NCBI GenBank assembly: GCA_905214955.1
Contig: CAJMON010000025.1
Span: 1 to 39,815, forward strand
Reading direction: 5' to 3'
Length of the DNA: 39,815 bases
Source: an uncultured bacterium
GTDB taxonomy: Bacteria; Bacillota; Clostridia; Lachnospirales; Lachnospiraceae
Below, one piece after another: positions 32,616 through 39,815 of this stretch. Below the pieces are notes generated by a model that did not search any database, was not told the DNA's origin, and was given only the letters and a program-made list of their open reading frames with translations. The position numbers and the translations under genes are program-made. Each line of letters begins with the position of its first letter. The first letter of the stretch is position 1.

Positions 32616-32642
32616 GAATTGTTAATCGGGGTGATGAATTGT
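32614..32642 (-). promoter_or_regulatory. candidate LytTR binding site upstream of the exporter promoter
   Basis: On the minus strand ACAATTCAT (32642-32634) and ACAATTCGT (32622-32614) form a 9-bp direct repeat with a 20-bp period, ending 8 bp before the -35 box. LytTR regulators such as AgrA bind paired 9-bp direct repeats about two helical turns apart, of similar sequence. The neighbouring LytTR regulator is the obvious candidate. Confidence 0.5.
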
Positions 32643-32693
32643 AAAGTTACGTTTTACCTGCAGTATTTTAAGGAAAAATAAGGTGCCCTGCTT

Positions 32694-33356
32694 TTATACC
32701 TGCGGAATCAAAATCTCCGTAGTAAAAGCCCCATCCTCACTGTTGCGGTTGATATATCCGTCCAGACGTTTCACGATATCATCAATGCGGATCAGGCCAA
32801 GACCGTGCCCTTCCCCTTTGGTGCTTTTAAACAGATTTCCCTCCTTTTTCATTTTCTTTCCAGCGGTAAAATTGGTAAAGGAAATGTATAGCTGGGTGCC
32901 TTTCATGTCCATATAGATGCGAATGATCCGCTGCTCTTTGGGAAGCGCCAGGCTGGCCTCAATGGCATTGTCAAAAAGGTTTCCGATAATACAGCACAGA
33001 TCGATCTCCGAAGATTTCAGCTTCACCGGAATATCGGCATCTGCAATCACCTGAATCTCCTTTGACCTTGCCAGGGAGATTTTTGAGTTTAAGATTGCAT
33101 CTGCCATAGGATTTCCTGTTTTGACTACGGTATCCACAGTCGTCAGATCCTCATCCAGCAGATCCAGATAATGCCGGATGGCTTCCCAGTCTTCTGCCGC
33201 CGCATAGGCCTTCATGGTCTGGATGTGATTGCGGTAGTCGTGTCTCCAGCCCCGGATCTGGCGATACATATTGTCCACTTCCTGATAGTGTGTCTGGATC
33301 AGTTCCTGCTGATAAACGGCAAGCTTCTTATCCATTCTTTTCGAAAAAAATCCCAT
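32694..33356 (-). CDS. GHKL-family histidine kinase without membrane sensor
   Basis: Kinase core of 220 aa. A predicted coiled helix (QELIQTHYQEVDNMYRQIRG) leads to the phospho-acceptor motif WRHDYRNHIQ (histidine near residue 39). The ATPase domain follows, with NLFDNAIEAS and GHGLGLIRI. This is the AgrC/ComD type C-terminal half, but the usual six-helix N-terminal sensor is missing: the start ATG is supported by GGAG overlapping the stop of the upstream regulator gene. The protein appears cytoplasmic, so its signal must be intracellular or come through a partner, perhaps the exporter. Confidence 0.85.
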   Translation of the reverse strand: MGFFSKRMDKKLAVYQQELIQTHYQEVDNMYRQIRGWRHDYRNHIQTMKAYAAAEDWEAIRHYLDLLDEDLTTVDTVVKTGNPMADAILNSKISLARSKEIQVIADADIPVKLKSSEIDLCCIIGNLFDNAIEASLALPKEQRIIRIYMDMKGTQLYISFTNFTAGKKMKKEGNLFKSTKGEGHGLGLIRIDDIVKRLDGYINRNSEDGAFTTEILIPQV

Positions 33357-33363
33357 TGTGCAT

Positions 33364-34068
33364 TCACTCCATATTTATAATGGCCCGGTTAAGCTTCTCA
33401 TAGACACCTCTTGGAAGAGGAAGAACCATTCCATCCTGCAGATAAATTTCTTTTCTGGTGACACGGCTGATCCGGGTAAGGTTGACAATCAGGGAACGTC
33501 CTGCCCGGAAAAAACGGGAATCCAGGTGTTTTTCCAGTTCCCCAAGAGTCATTTTCAGGGTAAAATCACTGATTTCATGCAGGGTTACATAGTTTCTGTA
33601 AACTTCTGCATACCGCAGCTGATTAAGTGGAAACCGCACCATTTCCCCGCCGCTTGTGAGAGTCAGAACTTTCTCATTTGCGGAAAGCTTACGGGCTGCA
33701 CGGTCCAGAACTGTGAAAAGCTTCTCTTCCTTCAGAGGTTTCAATAGATAATGAAGTGCCTCCACCTCATATCCTTCTGCAATATAATCTGAATATCCGG
33801 TGACAAACACAATCTGGATGGTATGGTTGTCCTGACGCAGCTTTTTCGCCATGGAAATGCCGTCCATGTCTCCCATTTCAATATCCAGAAGAAGGATGTC
33901 ATATTCTTTATTCTCAGCGTAATGAAAAAGAAAATTCTCCGCAGAAGTAAATTCGCGAACACGCACCGCCGCTTCCTTTGCACTGCCCCACTTTTTCACA
34001 AGGGAGGAAAGGAAGGCGCGATCTGCCGCTTCATCATCACAAATTGCAATTCGATAAATGGTGTCCAT
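33364..34068 (-). CDS. LytTR-family response regulator
   Basis: Response regulator of 234 aa. The receiver domain has AICDDEAADR, the phospho-acceptor in ILLLDIEMGDMDG (near residue 58) and LLKPLKEEK. The C-terminal LytTR DNA-binding domain (residues 135-230) includes YAEVYRNYVTLHE and FFRAGRSLIVNLTRISRV. The ATG at 34068 follows GGGGG by 6 nt and is preferred over 34086. It is coupled with the GHKL kinase; the direct repeat before the exporter operon is the likely target. Confidence 0.92.
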   Translation of the reverse strand: MDTIYRIAICDDEAADRAFLSSLVKKWGSAKEAAVRVREFTSAENFLFHYAENKEYDILLLDIEMGDMDGISMAKKLRQDNHTIQIVFVTGYSDYIAEGYEVEALHYLLKPLKEEKLFTVLDRAARKLSANEKVLTLTSGGEMVRFPLNQLRYAEVYRNYVTLHEISDFTLKMTLGELEKHLDSRFFRAGRSLIVNLTRISRVTRKEIYLQDGMVLPLPRGVYEKLNRAIINME

Positions 34069-34155
34069 TTTTTGCCCCCAAATCATGGTAACGATTTAGC
34101 AAGGGAATATTTCCCGTAACTGGGAAAGTGCCAAATAGTTACAAAGTATGATAAA

Positions 34156-34184
34156 TGAGTATATAGGATATGGGCAGGAATTAC
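34156..34184 (-). promoter_or_regulatory. promoter of the LytTR regulator/kinase operon
   Basis: On the minus strand TTGTAA and TATACT are spaced by 17 nt, about 90 bp before the regulator ATG. The leader contains GGGAA...TTCCC as a small hairpin and no other recognised site. Coordinates are accurate to a few bases. Confidence 0.5.
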
Positions 34185-34269
34185 AAGGCAAAATCACTGT
34201 CAGCAGTAAAGTCCGCAGCAACAATTTAGACGGCTCCATCTTCGAAATTCCAGAATTTATTTTCATATT

Positions 34270-34398
34270 GACATTTCGAAAAACCGGTGCTCTCTATTTT
34301 GATGAGCGGTGCTACTTATCTCATTGCCCTTGGCGTAAAGATCAGTATGGCCATGGTAATGATGCTGCTGATTGGACTCCTTTTTCTGGTGCTGGGAA
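34270..34398 (+). pseudogene. SdpI-family membrane protein fragment
   Basis: On the plus strand about 40 codons read PVLSILMSGATYLIALG, then VKISMAMVMMLLIGLLFLVLGNYF. This is one membrane hairpin of SdpI-type proteins (immunity and signalling proteins for the SdpC toxin in Bacillus; DUF1648-SdpI proteins elsewhere). An in-frame TGA precedes it and homology stops after GNYF, so both ends are missing. The longer open frame that continues into 34796 is antisense to the GntR gene and is not part of it. Confidence 0.6.
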
Positions 34399-34434
34399 AT
34401 TATTTTCTATTCTTATCTGATCTACAAAAAGAAA

Positions 34435-34470
34435 AACTGACAGCCGGGGGAAAATCTCTGACTGTCAGTT
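34435..34470 (-). terminator. terminator of the GntR regulator gene
   Basis: AACTGACAG (34435-34443) pairs with 34462-34470, and on the minus strand TTTTTCTTTTTG follows. It sits 24 bp after the stop codon of the GntR gene. Confidence 0.7.
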
Positions 34471-34493
34471 ACTCAGAACAAAAGGGGCGGTTT

Positions 34494-35201
34494 TTACCGC
34501 TCTTTTTGCATTTCAAGCATATATTTCTCGATGGTTTGCATATGCTCAGACATACAGTGCTCCGCTTCCTTGGCGTCACCGTTTATAATGGCGTGCACCA
34601 GTCTTCTGTGCTGATCATCCACATCTTTGACAGACTGGTTTTTCAGCATGATGTAATCTCTTGTTCCGAAAATGCTGGATTCGATCAGCTGATCAGCGGC
34701 GGAAAGAACACTGTAAAGCATAGGATTGTCTGCAATTTTGGCAATTTTGTGATGAAGCTCCTTGTCGAGATCCCCTCTGGTTTTTTCATCCTCTGAACCG
34801 TCCAGCCTTGTGAGGATTATCAGCAGCTCTGCTGCGTCAAGGGGCGTACATTTCTTCGCTGCAAGAACCGCGCATTCCCGCTCCAGTGCGGCGCGAAGCT
34901 GCTGGTTCTGAATGGGATAGCTGTTGTTTAACTGGAAAAGGATGGACAGCGGGCCGATGAGCCAGTTGTCAAGATCTGAAGTAATGTAATTGCCGCCACC
35001 AGGAACAGATTCCACAATTCCAAGAAGCTCCAGCGCACGGAGCACTTCCCGGACTGCCGAGCGGGATACGCCCATGGCTTCTGCCATAACCCGCTCCGCG
35101 GGAAGTGCCGCCCCGGCTTTCAGGGTTCCCTTCTGGATGTTCTCGATGATCTGTTTTAGAATCCCGTTAAATGTTCTTTCTTCACCAATTTCTCTGAACA
35201 T
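34494..35201 (-). CDS. FadR-type GntR-family regulator
   Basis: Regulator of 235 aa. The N-terminal winged helix (residues 8-75: LKQIIENIQKGTLKAGAALP, then MAEAMGVSRSAVREVLRALE) is followed by an FCD ligand-binding domain (residues 90-230), with the histidines expected for metal-assisted effector binding (HHKIA; HRRLVHAI). The ATG at 35201 has AAGGAGA upstream and is preferred over 35255. It follows the symporter gene by 94 bp on the same strand and may sense that transporter's substrate. Confidence 0.88.
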   Translation of the reverse strand: MFREIGEERTFNGILKQIIENIQKGTLKAGAALPAERVMAEAMGVSRSAVREVLRALELLGIVESVPGGGNYITSDLDNWLIGPLSILFQLNNSYPIQNQQLRAALERECAVLAAKKCTPLDAAELLIILTRLDGSEDEKTRGDLDKELHHKIAKIADNPMLYSVLSAADQLIESSIFGTRDYIMLKNQSVKDVDDQHRRLVHAIINGDAKEAEHCMSEHMQTIEKYMLEMQKER

Positions 35202-35295
35202 AATTTTCTCCTTTGTGTTAGAGCATATATCAAAAATCGTTCCCGCAATCTGCACGCTCTGCTTTGCGGTATCTTTTGTCCGAAGTCAGCTCCGT

Positions 35296-36672
35296 TTACA
35301 TGGAAATCCAGCCGAATGCATTTGCCACGGAACTGAGCAGAATGATCACAGTAAAAATCGGGCAGAGATACCGGATCATAAAACGAAAGACTTTTTTCCT
35401 TTTAAAAGATCCTCCGTCTGCTTCCACTTCCTCTTCAATTTTGCCAACACCGATGACTCTGGAAATCAGAATGCAGGTTGCAAATGCAGCGATAGGCATC
35501 ATGACCGAATTTGTGAGGAAATCAAAGAAATCCAGGAACTGCATGCCAATGATCTTCACAAATGCCAGCGGTCCGTATCCCAGGGAAGAAAGGCTTCCAA
35601 GAATAACCATGATGATGCCTACGATTACCGTTGCACCTTTTCTCGGCCATCTCAGCTCGTCCTGGAAAGTGGATACGGCACTTTCCGTAAGGGCAATGGA
35701 GCTTGTCAGAGCTGCCATCAGTACCAGCAGGAAAAAAATGATTCCAATTGGCGTTCCAAATCCCATGTTGGCAAAAACCTTGGGGATGGTAATGAACATC
35801 AGCGCCGGACCAGCCTGCAGGGTATCCGGATCTCCACCGGAAAATGCAAAGACTGCCGGAATGATCATCAGGCCTGCCATAATGGCAATGGCGGTGTCAA
35901 AAATCTCCACATTTGTGGTGGAGCCTTCGATGGACACGTCTCGTTTCATATAAGAACCGAAGGTGACCAGGATTCCCATTGCAATGGACAAAGAATAAAA
36001 CATCTGTCCCATGGCTGCGACCACGGTCATCCAGGAAAAGTTAGCCGGGTTGGGAACCAGAAAATATTTCACGCCAGCCAAGGCACCAGGTCTTGTAACC
36101 GAGTAGATGGCGATCAGCACGGACAAAAATACCAGGATCGGCATCATGAATTTGGACACACGTTCTACTCCGTTTCGGACACCTGCGAAAATAATTGCCA
36201 GTGTCAAAAGGGCAAATACAAGAAAGCAGATCTCTGTGGAGGTTCCGTCTGAGATAAAGGCGGAGAAATATCCGTCTTCTGCCAGCTTCTGGCTGTTGCC
36301 TTTTACATATTCAATGAGATACTTGATAACCCATCCGCCGATTACCGAGTAATACGGTACGATCAGGATGGGGATAACGGCGTTGATCCATCCGCCGAAG
36401 GACAGCCATTTGGATTTGCCGAATTTGCCAAAAGCGCCTACTGGGCTTTTGCGGGTCATGCGTCCAAGGGCTGTTTCCGCAATGATCATGGAGTAGCCGA
36501 AGGTGAGTGCCAGAATGATGTAGATCAGTAAAAAAATGCCGCCGCCGTATTTGGCTGCCAGGTAGGGGAATCTCCAGATATTTCCCAGTCCTACCGAGGC
36601 TCCGGCAGCAGAAAGTACAAAGCCCAGTTTCCCGGAGAATGTACTTCTCTCGTGGTGATGGTGTTTTTCCAT
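35296..36672 (-). CDS. sodium:neurotransmitter-type (SNF/LeuT) symporter
   Basis: Membrane transporter of 458 aa that most likely couples sodium to amino acid uptake. The first helix has the diagnostic GFVLSAAGASVGLGNIWRFP (near residues 17-36), then YLAAKYGGGIF, and later MGQMFYSLSIAMGILVTFGS and SSIALTESAVSTF, the unwound-helix sodium and substrate region. About 11 to 12 helices are visible. The N-terminus is natively histidine-rich (HHHH at residues 4-7). The ATG at 36672 is chosen over 36747 because AAAGG lies just before it and the promoter lies in between. Confidence 0.92.
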   Translation of the reverse strand: MEKHHHHERSTFSGKLGFVLSAAGASVGLGNIWRFPYLAAKYGGGIFLLIYIILALTFGYSMIIAETALGRMTRKSPVGAFGKFGKSKWLSFGGWINAVIPILIVPYYSVIGGWVIKYLIEYVKGNSQKLAEDGYFSAFISDGTSTEICFLVFALLTLAIIFAGVRNGVERVSKFMMPILVFLSVLIAIYSVTRPGALAGVKYFLVPNPANFSWMTVVAAMGQMFYSLSIAMGILVTFGSYMKRDVSIEGSTTNVEIFDTAIAIMAGLMIIPAVFAFSGGDPDTLQAGPALMFITIPKVFANMGFGTPIGIIFFLLVLMAALTSSIALTESAVSTFQDELRWPRKGATVIVGIIMVILGSLSSLGYGPLAFVKIIGMQFLDFFDFLTNSVMMPIAAFATCILISRVIGVGKIEEEVEADGGSFKRKKVFRFMIRYLCPIFTVIILLSSVANAFGWISM

Positions 36673-36718
36673 AAAATTTTCCTTTCCGCGTCTGTTTGTT
36701 TGAATAATACTGCTATAG

Positions 36719-36747
36719 ATGATACCACGATTTTTCAGGAAAGGCAA
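36719..36747 (-). promoter_or_regulatory. promoter of the symporter operon
   Basis: On the minus strand TTGCCT (36747-36742) and TATCAT (36724-36719) are spaced by 17 nt, about 45 bp before the symporter ATG. It would also read the GntR gene. Confidence 0.55.
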
Positions 36748-36776
36748 ATGATATATAGAAAGAATGGGGCAACTTA

Positions 36777-36805
36777 TTGCTTTTTTGAGCTTAGGCTCTT
36801 ATAAT
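36777..36805 (+). promoter_or_regulatory. promoter of the 173-aa hypothetical gene
   Basis: TTGCTT (36777-36782) and a consensus TATAAT (36800-36805) are spaced by 17 nt. A small inverted repeat, GAGC/GCTC, lies in the spacer. The ATG follows 42 bp downstream. Confidence 0.65.
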
Positions 36806-36847
36806 AAAATTATCAATTACCATCTTATACTATGGAGGGCGCGGATT

Positions 36848-37369
36848 ATGAATGAAGAACTTTTTAACGAAGCAACCAAGTCAAACGTATTGACAAAGAA
36901 ACTGATCGACCAGCTTCTGGAGAGCATGACCTACAGCAGCATTTCCTTTATCAACTGGACTATTGAAACATTGTCCCTGATCAAGGCAAGACTGCAGCGC
37001 GGAGACAGGATTACGGATGAAGTAAGCGGAGAAGTTTATACCCTCCACTCTTTCCAGGAATTTGTAGAGAAGCATTTTTCTTCCTACATTGCCAGCCAGG
37101 TATTTAAGGAGAGCACCAAGCCGGAGAAGATTTATTTCACCCTGAAGCCATGCGATGAGGGTTACAGTCTGGTAGCTGCAGATTCTGACAGCAATAAGAC
37201 TTATGCGTGGATTTCCAGTTTAAGCAAACGCTTTTCTCTGGTGGAGATGATCGCCACCGGAATCGTGTATGTGAAGGATACCCGCACAGATACTTATCAG
37301 CCCTTTATTTCTGGCACCGGAAAGTACTGCCACTATGATAAGGAAAAGGGAATTCTTGTGGAAATCTAA
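36848..37369 (+). CDS. hypothetical protein, 173 aa
   Basis: Soluble protein with a helical N-terminal half (residues 1-80: NEELFNEATKSNVLTKKLID; FINWTIETLSLIKARLQRGD) and a mixed alpha/beta C-terminal half that looks like a compact globular domain (KIYFTLKPCDEGYSLVAADS, then AWISSLSKRF). There is no signal peptide or membrane segment, and I do not recognise the family. GGAGGG lies 8 nt before the ATG, and it has its own promoter and terminator, so it is a real single gene. The in-frame ATG at 36764 is upstream of the promoter and rejected. Confidence 0.8.
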   Translation: MNEELFNEATKSNVLTKKLIDQLLESMTYSSISFINWTIETLSLIKARLQRGDRITDEVSGEVYTLHSFQEFVEKHFSSYIASQVFKESTKPEKIYFTLKPCDEGYSLVAADSDSNKTYAWISSLSKRFSLVEMIATGIVYVKDTRTDTYQPFISGTGKYCHYDKEKGILVEI

Positions 37370-37408
37370 GGAAAAGGCAGCCGGGATCATATACTCCGGC
37401 TGCCTTTT
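37369..37408. terminator. bidirectional terminator
   Basis: A 17-bp perfect stem: AAGGAAAAGGCAGCCGG starting at 37369 pairs with CCGGCTGCCTTTTCCTT, around a loop of a few bases. It is shared by the hypothetical gene on the plus strand and the MATE gene ending at 37416 on the minus strand. Confidence 0.85.
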
Positions 37409-37415
37409 CCTTGTT

Positions 37416-38786
37416 TTATTCAAACAGATCGTCTCGTGTTATATTTTTTGCCCAGGTGCCTTTTCGGTAATGGCGAAATACCCAGGGCCATTTCACAAAT
37501 TCGTCGGTGCACAAAAGGAAATATACCCACAGCACAGGAAGCTTCAGGACAAATGCGGCGAAAAAGCCAAGGGGTACGGCGTATACCCACATGTCTATAG
37601 TGTCACAGATCAGACCGAACTTAGTATCCCCTCCGGCTCGGAACACACCGGCGATCAGCGCAGTATTGACTGCAGAACCCATAATGTAGTAGGTGTTGAT
37701 AAGAAGCATATATTTCAGATAATGCATGGCAGTCTCGTTCAGAGATGCAAATCTCAGGACAAAGGGCGTGACTGCAAGAACAATCAGACCGCCCACAGCC
37801 CCTGTGATTACCGTCAGGCGAAGCATTCTGGAAGCATATCGTTTGGATTTTTCCAGGTTCCCCTGTCCCATAATCTGTCCCAGCAAAATGGTTCCTGCGC
37901 TTGCAATGGCAAAACAGAATACAGAGCCGATATTTCGCACCACTACTACCAGGGAATTGGCGGCAACCGCGTCTGTGCCAAGGTGTCCTAAGATTACGGA
38001 GTACATGGAAAAGGCAACACTCCAGGACAGGTCATTTCCAAGTGCCGGAAGTGACAGCCGGATAAAATCATTCAGCAGTACCTTGCTTCTAAGGAACATG
38101 TAAGCAAGATTTAATTTCACATCCTTGCTTAAGAAAGAAACAATCAGGCAGGCAATCAGCTGGATCAGTCTGGAAAGCGCAGTTGCAATGGCAACACCGG
38201 TAGCTCCAAGACGCGGCGCCCCGAACAGGCCGAAAATAAAAGTGGCATTGAGCAAAACATTCAGGATAAATGCCAGCATATTCAGGGCCATGCTGACGGT
38301 AACACGCCCGATGCTTCGAAGAACCGCCAGGTAAATTTCCGAAATTCCCCAGCAGATGTATGTGATTCCCATGATCCGCAGATAGGATGAGCCGATGGCA
38401 ATCAGTTCCCTGTCAGATGTAAAAAGGGTCATCATCCGTTGGGGCATAGTAAAGGCCACCAATGCCACCAGAATGGATATTGCCACGGAAAAACGAAGGG
38501 CAATTCCTTCGACTGCATGGATGGCCTGGAAGTTCTTTTTGCCGGAATACTGGGAACACAAAAGGGACGCTCCTGTTCCCAGTCCGTAATAAACCATAAA
38601 CAAAATATTGGAATAATTGGCGGCCAGAGATACTGCCGAGATAGCAGACTGACCTACGTAATTCAGCATGATCACGTCAGCTGAATTTACTGCCGCGCTG
38701 AGCAGATTCTGGATAATGATCGGAATTGCCAGCCGGAAAATCTGCGGGTAAAAGTTGTCTTTCCCCGTTGAAACCGTACTTTTCAT
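37416..38786 (-). CDS. MATE-family multidrug/metabolite exporter
   Basis: Membrane protein of 456 aa with 12 expected helices in two similar halves. Landmarks include QIFRLAIPIIIQNLLSAAVN near residue 14, VIMLNYVGQSAISAVSLAAN near 38 and GTGASLLCSQYSG near 70, and in the second half SLPALGNDLSWSVAFSMYSV and FRAGGDTKFGLICDTIDMW. It exports drugs or metabolites with a sodium or proton gradient; the substrate cannot be told. AAGGGGG precedes the ATG. It is a single gene with direct repeats in its upstream region. Confidence 0.92.
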   Translation of the reverse strand: MKSTVSTGKDNFYPQIFRLAIPIIIQNLLSAAVNSADVIMLNYVGQSAISAVSLAANYSNILFMVYYGLGTGASLLCSQYSGKKNFQAIHAVEGIALRFSVAISILVALVAFTMPQRMMTLFTSDRELIAIGSSYLRIMGITYICWGISEIYLAVLRSIGRVTVSMALNMLAFILNVLLNATFIFGLFGAPRLGATGVAIATALSRLIQLIACLIVSFLSKDVKLNLAYMFLRSKVLLNDFIRLSLPALGNDLSWSVAFSMYSVILGHLGTDAVAANSLVVVVRNIGSVFCFAIASAGTILLGQIMGQGNLEKSKRYASRMLRLTVITGAVGGLIVLAVTPFVLRFASLNETAMHYLKYMLLINTYYIMGSAVNTALIAGVFRAGGDTKFGLICDTIDMWVYAVPLGFFAAFVLKLPVLWVYFLLCTDEFVKWPWVFRHYRKGTWAKNITRDDLFE

Positions 38787-38801
38787 AGTTCCCCCTTCAA
38801 G

Positions 38802-38831
38802 TCATTATAAATTTGTGTCATATCATTATAA
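38802..38831 (-). promoter_or_regulatory. two-turn direct repeat in the MATE gene promoter region
   Basis: TCATTATAA occurs at 38802-38810 and 38823-38831, exactly 21 bp apart. Read on the minus strand each copy contains TATAAT, so one may be the -10 box and the other an upstream site. It lies 16 to 45 bp before the MATE start codon. The rest of this 110-bp gap shows nothing. Confidence 0.45.
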
Positions 38832-38896
38832 TGCTTCAGAGAGAAAAATACCACCCTTATTATGACTGATAATTACACTATTCTGATTTCTGGCAT

Positions 38897-39760
38897 TTAA
38901 ATACTTCGGAACCCTTTTCCGATAATTTCACTGCTGTTTACAATGGTGATAAAAGCATGGGGATCCAGATGGCGCAGGTAAATACGAAGACGGTTGGTCT
39001 CACTTCTGGTGAGAACGGTCATCAGCACCTTCTGCTCCGTTTTTGTGTAAATGCCGAAAGCCTTCTGCTCAGTAGCAGAACGGTGAAGATCATTGATAAT
39101 GAAAGCCTCTACTTCGTCCGGATACTTACAGATTACGGTACAGACCTTTCGAAGGTTCAGGCTCTCAATGGCGCTGTCTACTACGGTGCATTTCAGGATC
39201 ATGCCCAGGATACAGTAAAGTCCGGTCTGTGCGCCGTAAAGATAGGCTGCCACAAGCACGATTCCAAGGTCACTGACCAAAAGGGCGCGTCCGATCTCAA
39301 GGCTTGTGTATTTGTGCAGGATCATAGCCACAATATCGGTACCGCCTGTAGAGGCACCTACATTAAATACCATAGCAGCACCAACTGCGGGGAGAATAAC
39401 GGCAAAGCACAGCTCCAAAAATACATCATGAGTCAGTGGTGCCTGTAATGGGTAAATAAATTCACAGGCACTGACAAAAAAGGACAAGGCAAAGGAGGAA
39501 TAAATGGTCCAGCCCATGGAATGGATTCCCAGGAAGAAAAATCCCAGCACAACCAGCACTGCATTGACGATCCACATGAATACACCGACATTCCATTGTG
39601 GAAAAAGGGTGGACAGTATGATGGACAGACCGGAGGTTCCCCCAAATGCGAAATGGTTGGGCGTTTTAAAAATGGAAATTCCTACTGCGGTGAAGATCAG
39701 TCCCAGATTGAGAATCAGGAAAAAAATCAGGTTGTCTTTTGTAAATATATTTTTTTTCAT
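38897..39760 (-). CDS. YitT-family membrane protein with DUF2179 domain
   Basis: Protein of 287 aa. The N-terminal part (residues 1-205) has five or six membrane helices with the YitT landmarks FGGTSGLSIILSTLF and NVGASTGGTDIVAMILHKYT. The C-terminal 75 residues form the cytosolic DUF2179 domain (KVCTVICKYPDEVEAFIIND, then KVLMTVLTRSETNRLRIYLR). Proteins of this family are common in Firmicutes, often in several copies; their transport role is not settled. AAGGAGA lies before the ATG. The remaining 55 bp to the window edge shows only the leader. Confidence 0.9.
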   Translation of the reverse strand: MKKNIFTKDNLIFFLILNLGLIFTAVGISIFKTPNHFAFGGTSGLSIILSTLFPQWNVGVFMWIVNAVLVVLGFFFLGIHSMGWTIYSSFALSFFVSACEFIYPLQAPLTHDVFLELCFAVILPAVGAAMVFNVGASTGGTDIVAMILHKYTSLEIGRALLVSDLGIVLVAAYLYGAQTGLYCILGMILKCTVVDSAIESLNLRKVCTVICKYPDEVEAFIINDLHRSATEQKAFGIYTKTEQKVLMTVLTRSETNRLRIYLRHLDPHAFITIVNSSEIIGKGFRSI

Positions 39761-39815
39761 AAGTTTTACTCTCCTTCTTTGGATATCTTAAGTATAACGT
39801 AAAACGCAGTCTCTG

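Noticed and set aside
34287..34796. 169-codon plus-strand frame taken as a complete membrane protein
   Set aside because: Only the first 40 codons resemble SdpI. The rest runs through the GntR terminator and antisense to the GntR gene, so only a fragment is reported.
34990..36252. 420-codon open frame on the plus strand
   Set aside because: It lies antisense to the symporter and GntR genes, its product is Cys/His/Lys-rich with no recognisable domain, and it has no promoter or ribosome binding site of its own.

Overview
The window looks like a chromosomal segment of a gut Lachnospiraceae species (Clostridia), most like Blautia or a close relative. This rests on strong AGGAGG-type ribosome binding sites, tight minus-strand operons, an oxygen-sensitive [FeFe]-hydrogenase maturation cluster, a clostridial siroheme reductase, GHKL/LytTR signalling, and SNF, MATE and YitT membrane proteins. 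No rRNA, tRNA, CRISPR array or intact insertion sequence was seen.

Layout. 1-184: intergenic edge with a possible truncated cobalamin-riboswitch-like leader on the minus strand. 185-5547 (minus): complete five-gene peptide/nickel-type ABC importer (binding protein, two ATPases, two permeases). 5570-6645: a 1 kb gene graveyard holding a C-terminal fragment with its own terminator, a deletion-fused MNT nucleotidyltransferase/HEPN remnant and an XRE helix-turn-helix remnant. 6646-8555: siroheme/4Fe-4S reductase divergent from a LysR regulator. 8657-9265: two small genes behind a promoter whose spacer is a perfect 20-bp palindrome. 9266-13651: hydrogenase maturation operon (TM1266-type regulator, hydE, hydG, hydF), with an intrinsic terminator placed just before the hydE ribosome binding site. 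13684-14330: a structured repeat and a decayed aldo/keto reductase. 14332-19358: AraC regulator divergent from a ferric-siderophore ABC importer with a candidate iron operator. 19390-19941: pgsA-like enzyme.

20083-28744 (minus): an OmpR-type two-component system, a large lipoprotein, an ABC-2 type transporter (ATPase plus two permeases), a second copy of the structured repeat, then an acidic membrane-anchored protein and a stand-alone MacB-like periplasmic domain. The same RTTACA-N5-GTTACA direct repeat precedes both the response regulator and the lipoprotein gene, so the two-component system probably controls itself and the transporter.

28783-34160 (minus): a LytTR response regulator, a GHKL kinase with no membrane sensor, and a heterodimeric ABC exporter. 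The exporter has its own promoter, overlapping the terminator of the signalling pair and preceded by a two-turn direct repeat.

34270-39760: an SdpI remnant, a FadR-type GntR regulator with a sodium:neurotransmitter-type symporter, an unrecognised 173-aa gene, a MATE exporter and a YitT/DUF2179 membrane protein. The parts that look least described are the 20-28 kb signalling/export module, the repeat family, and the hydE leader. All functional calls come from reading the sequence; no database search was run.
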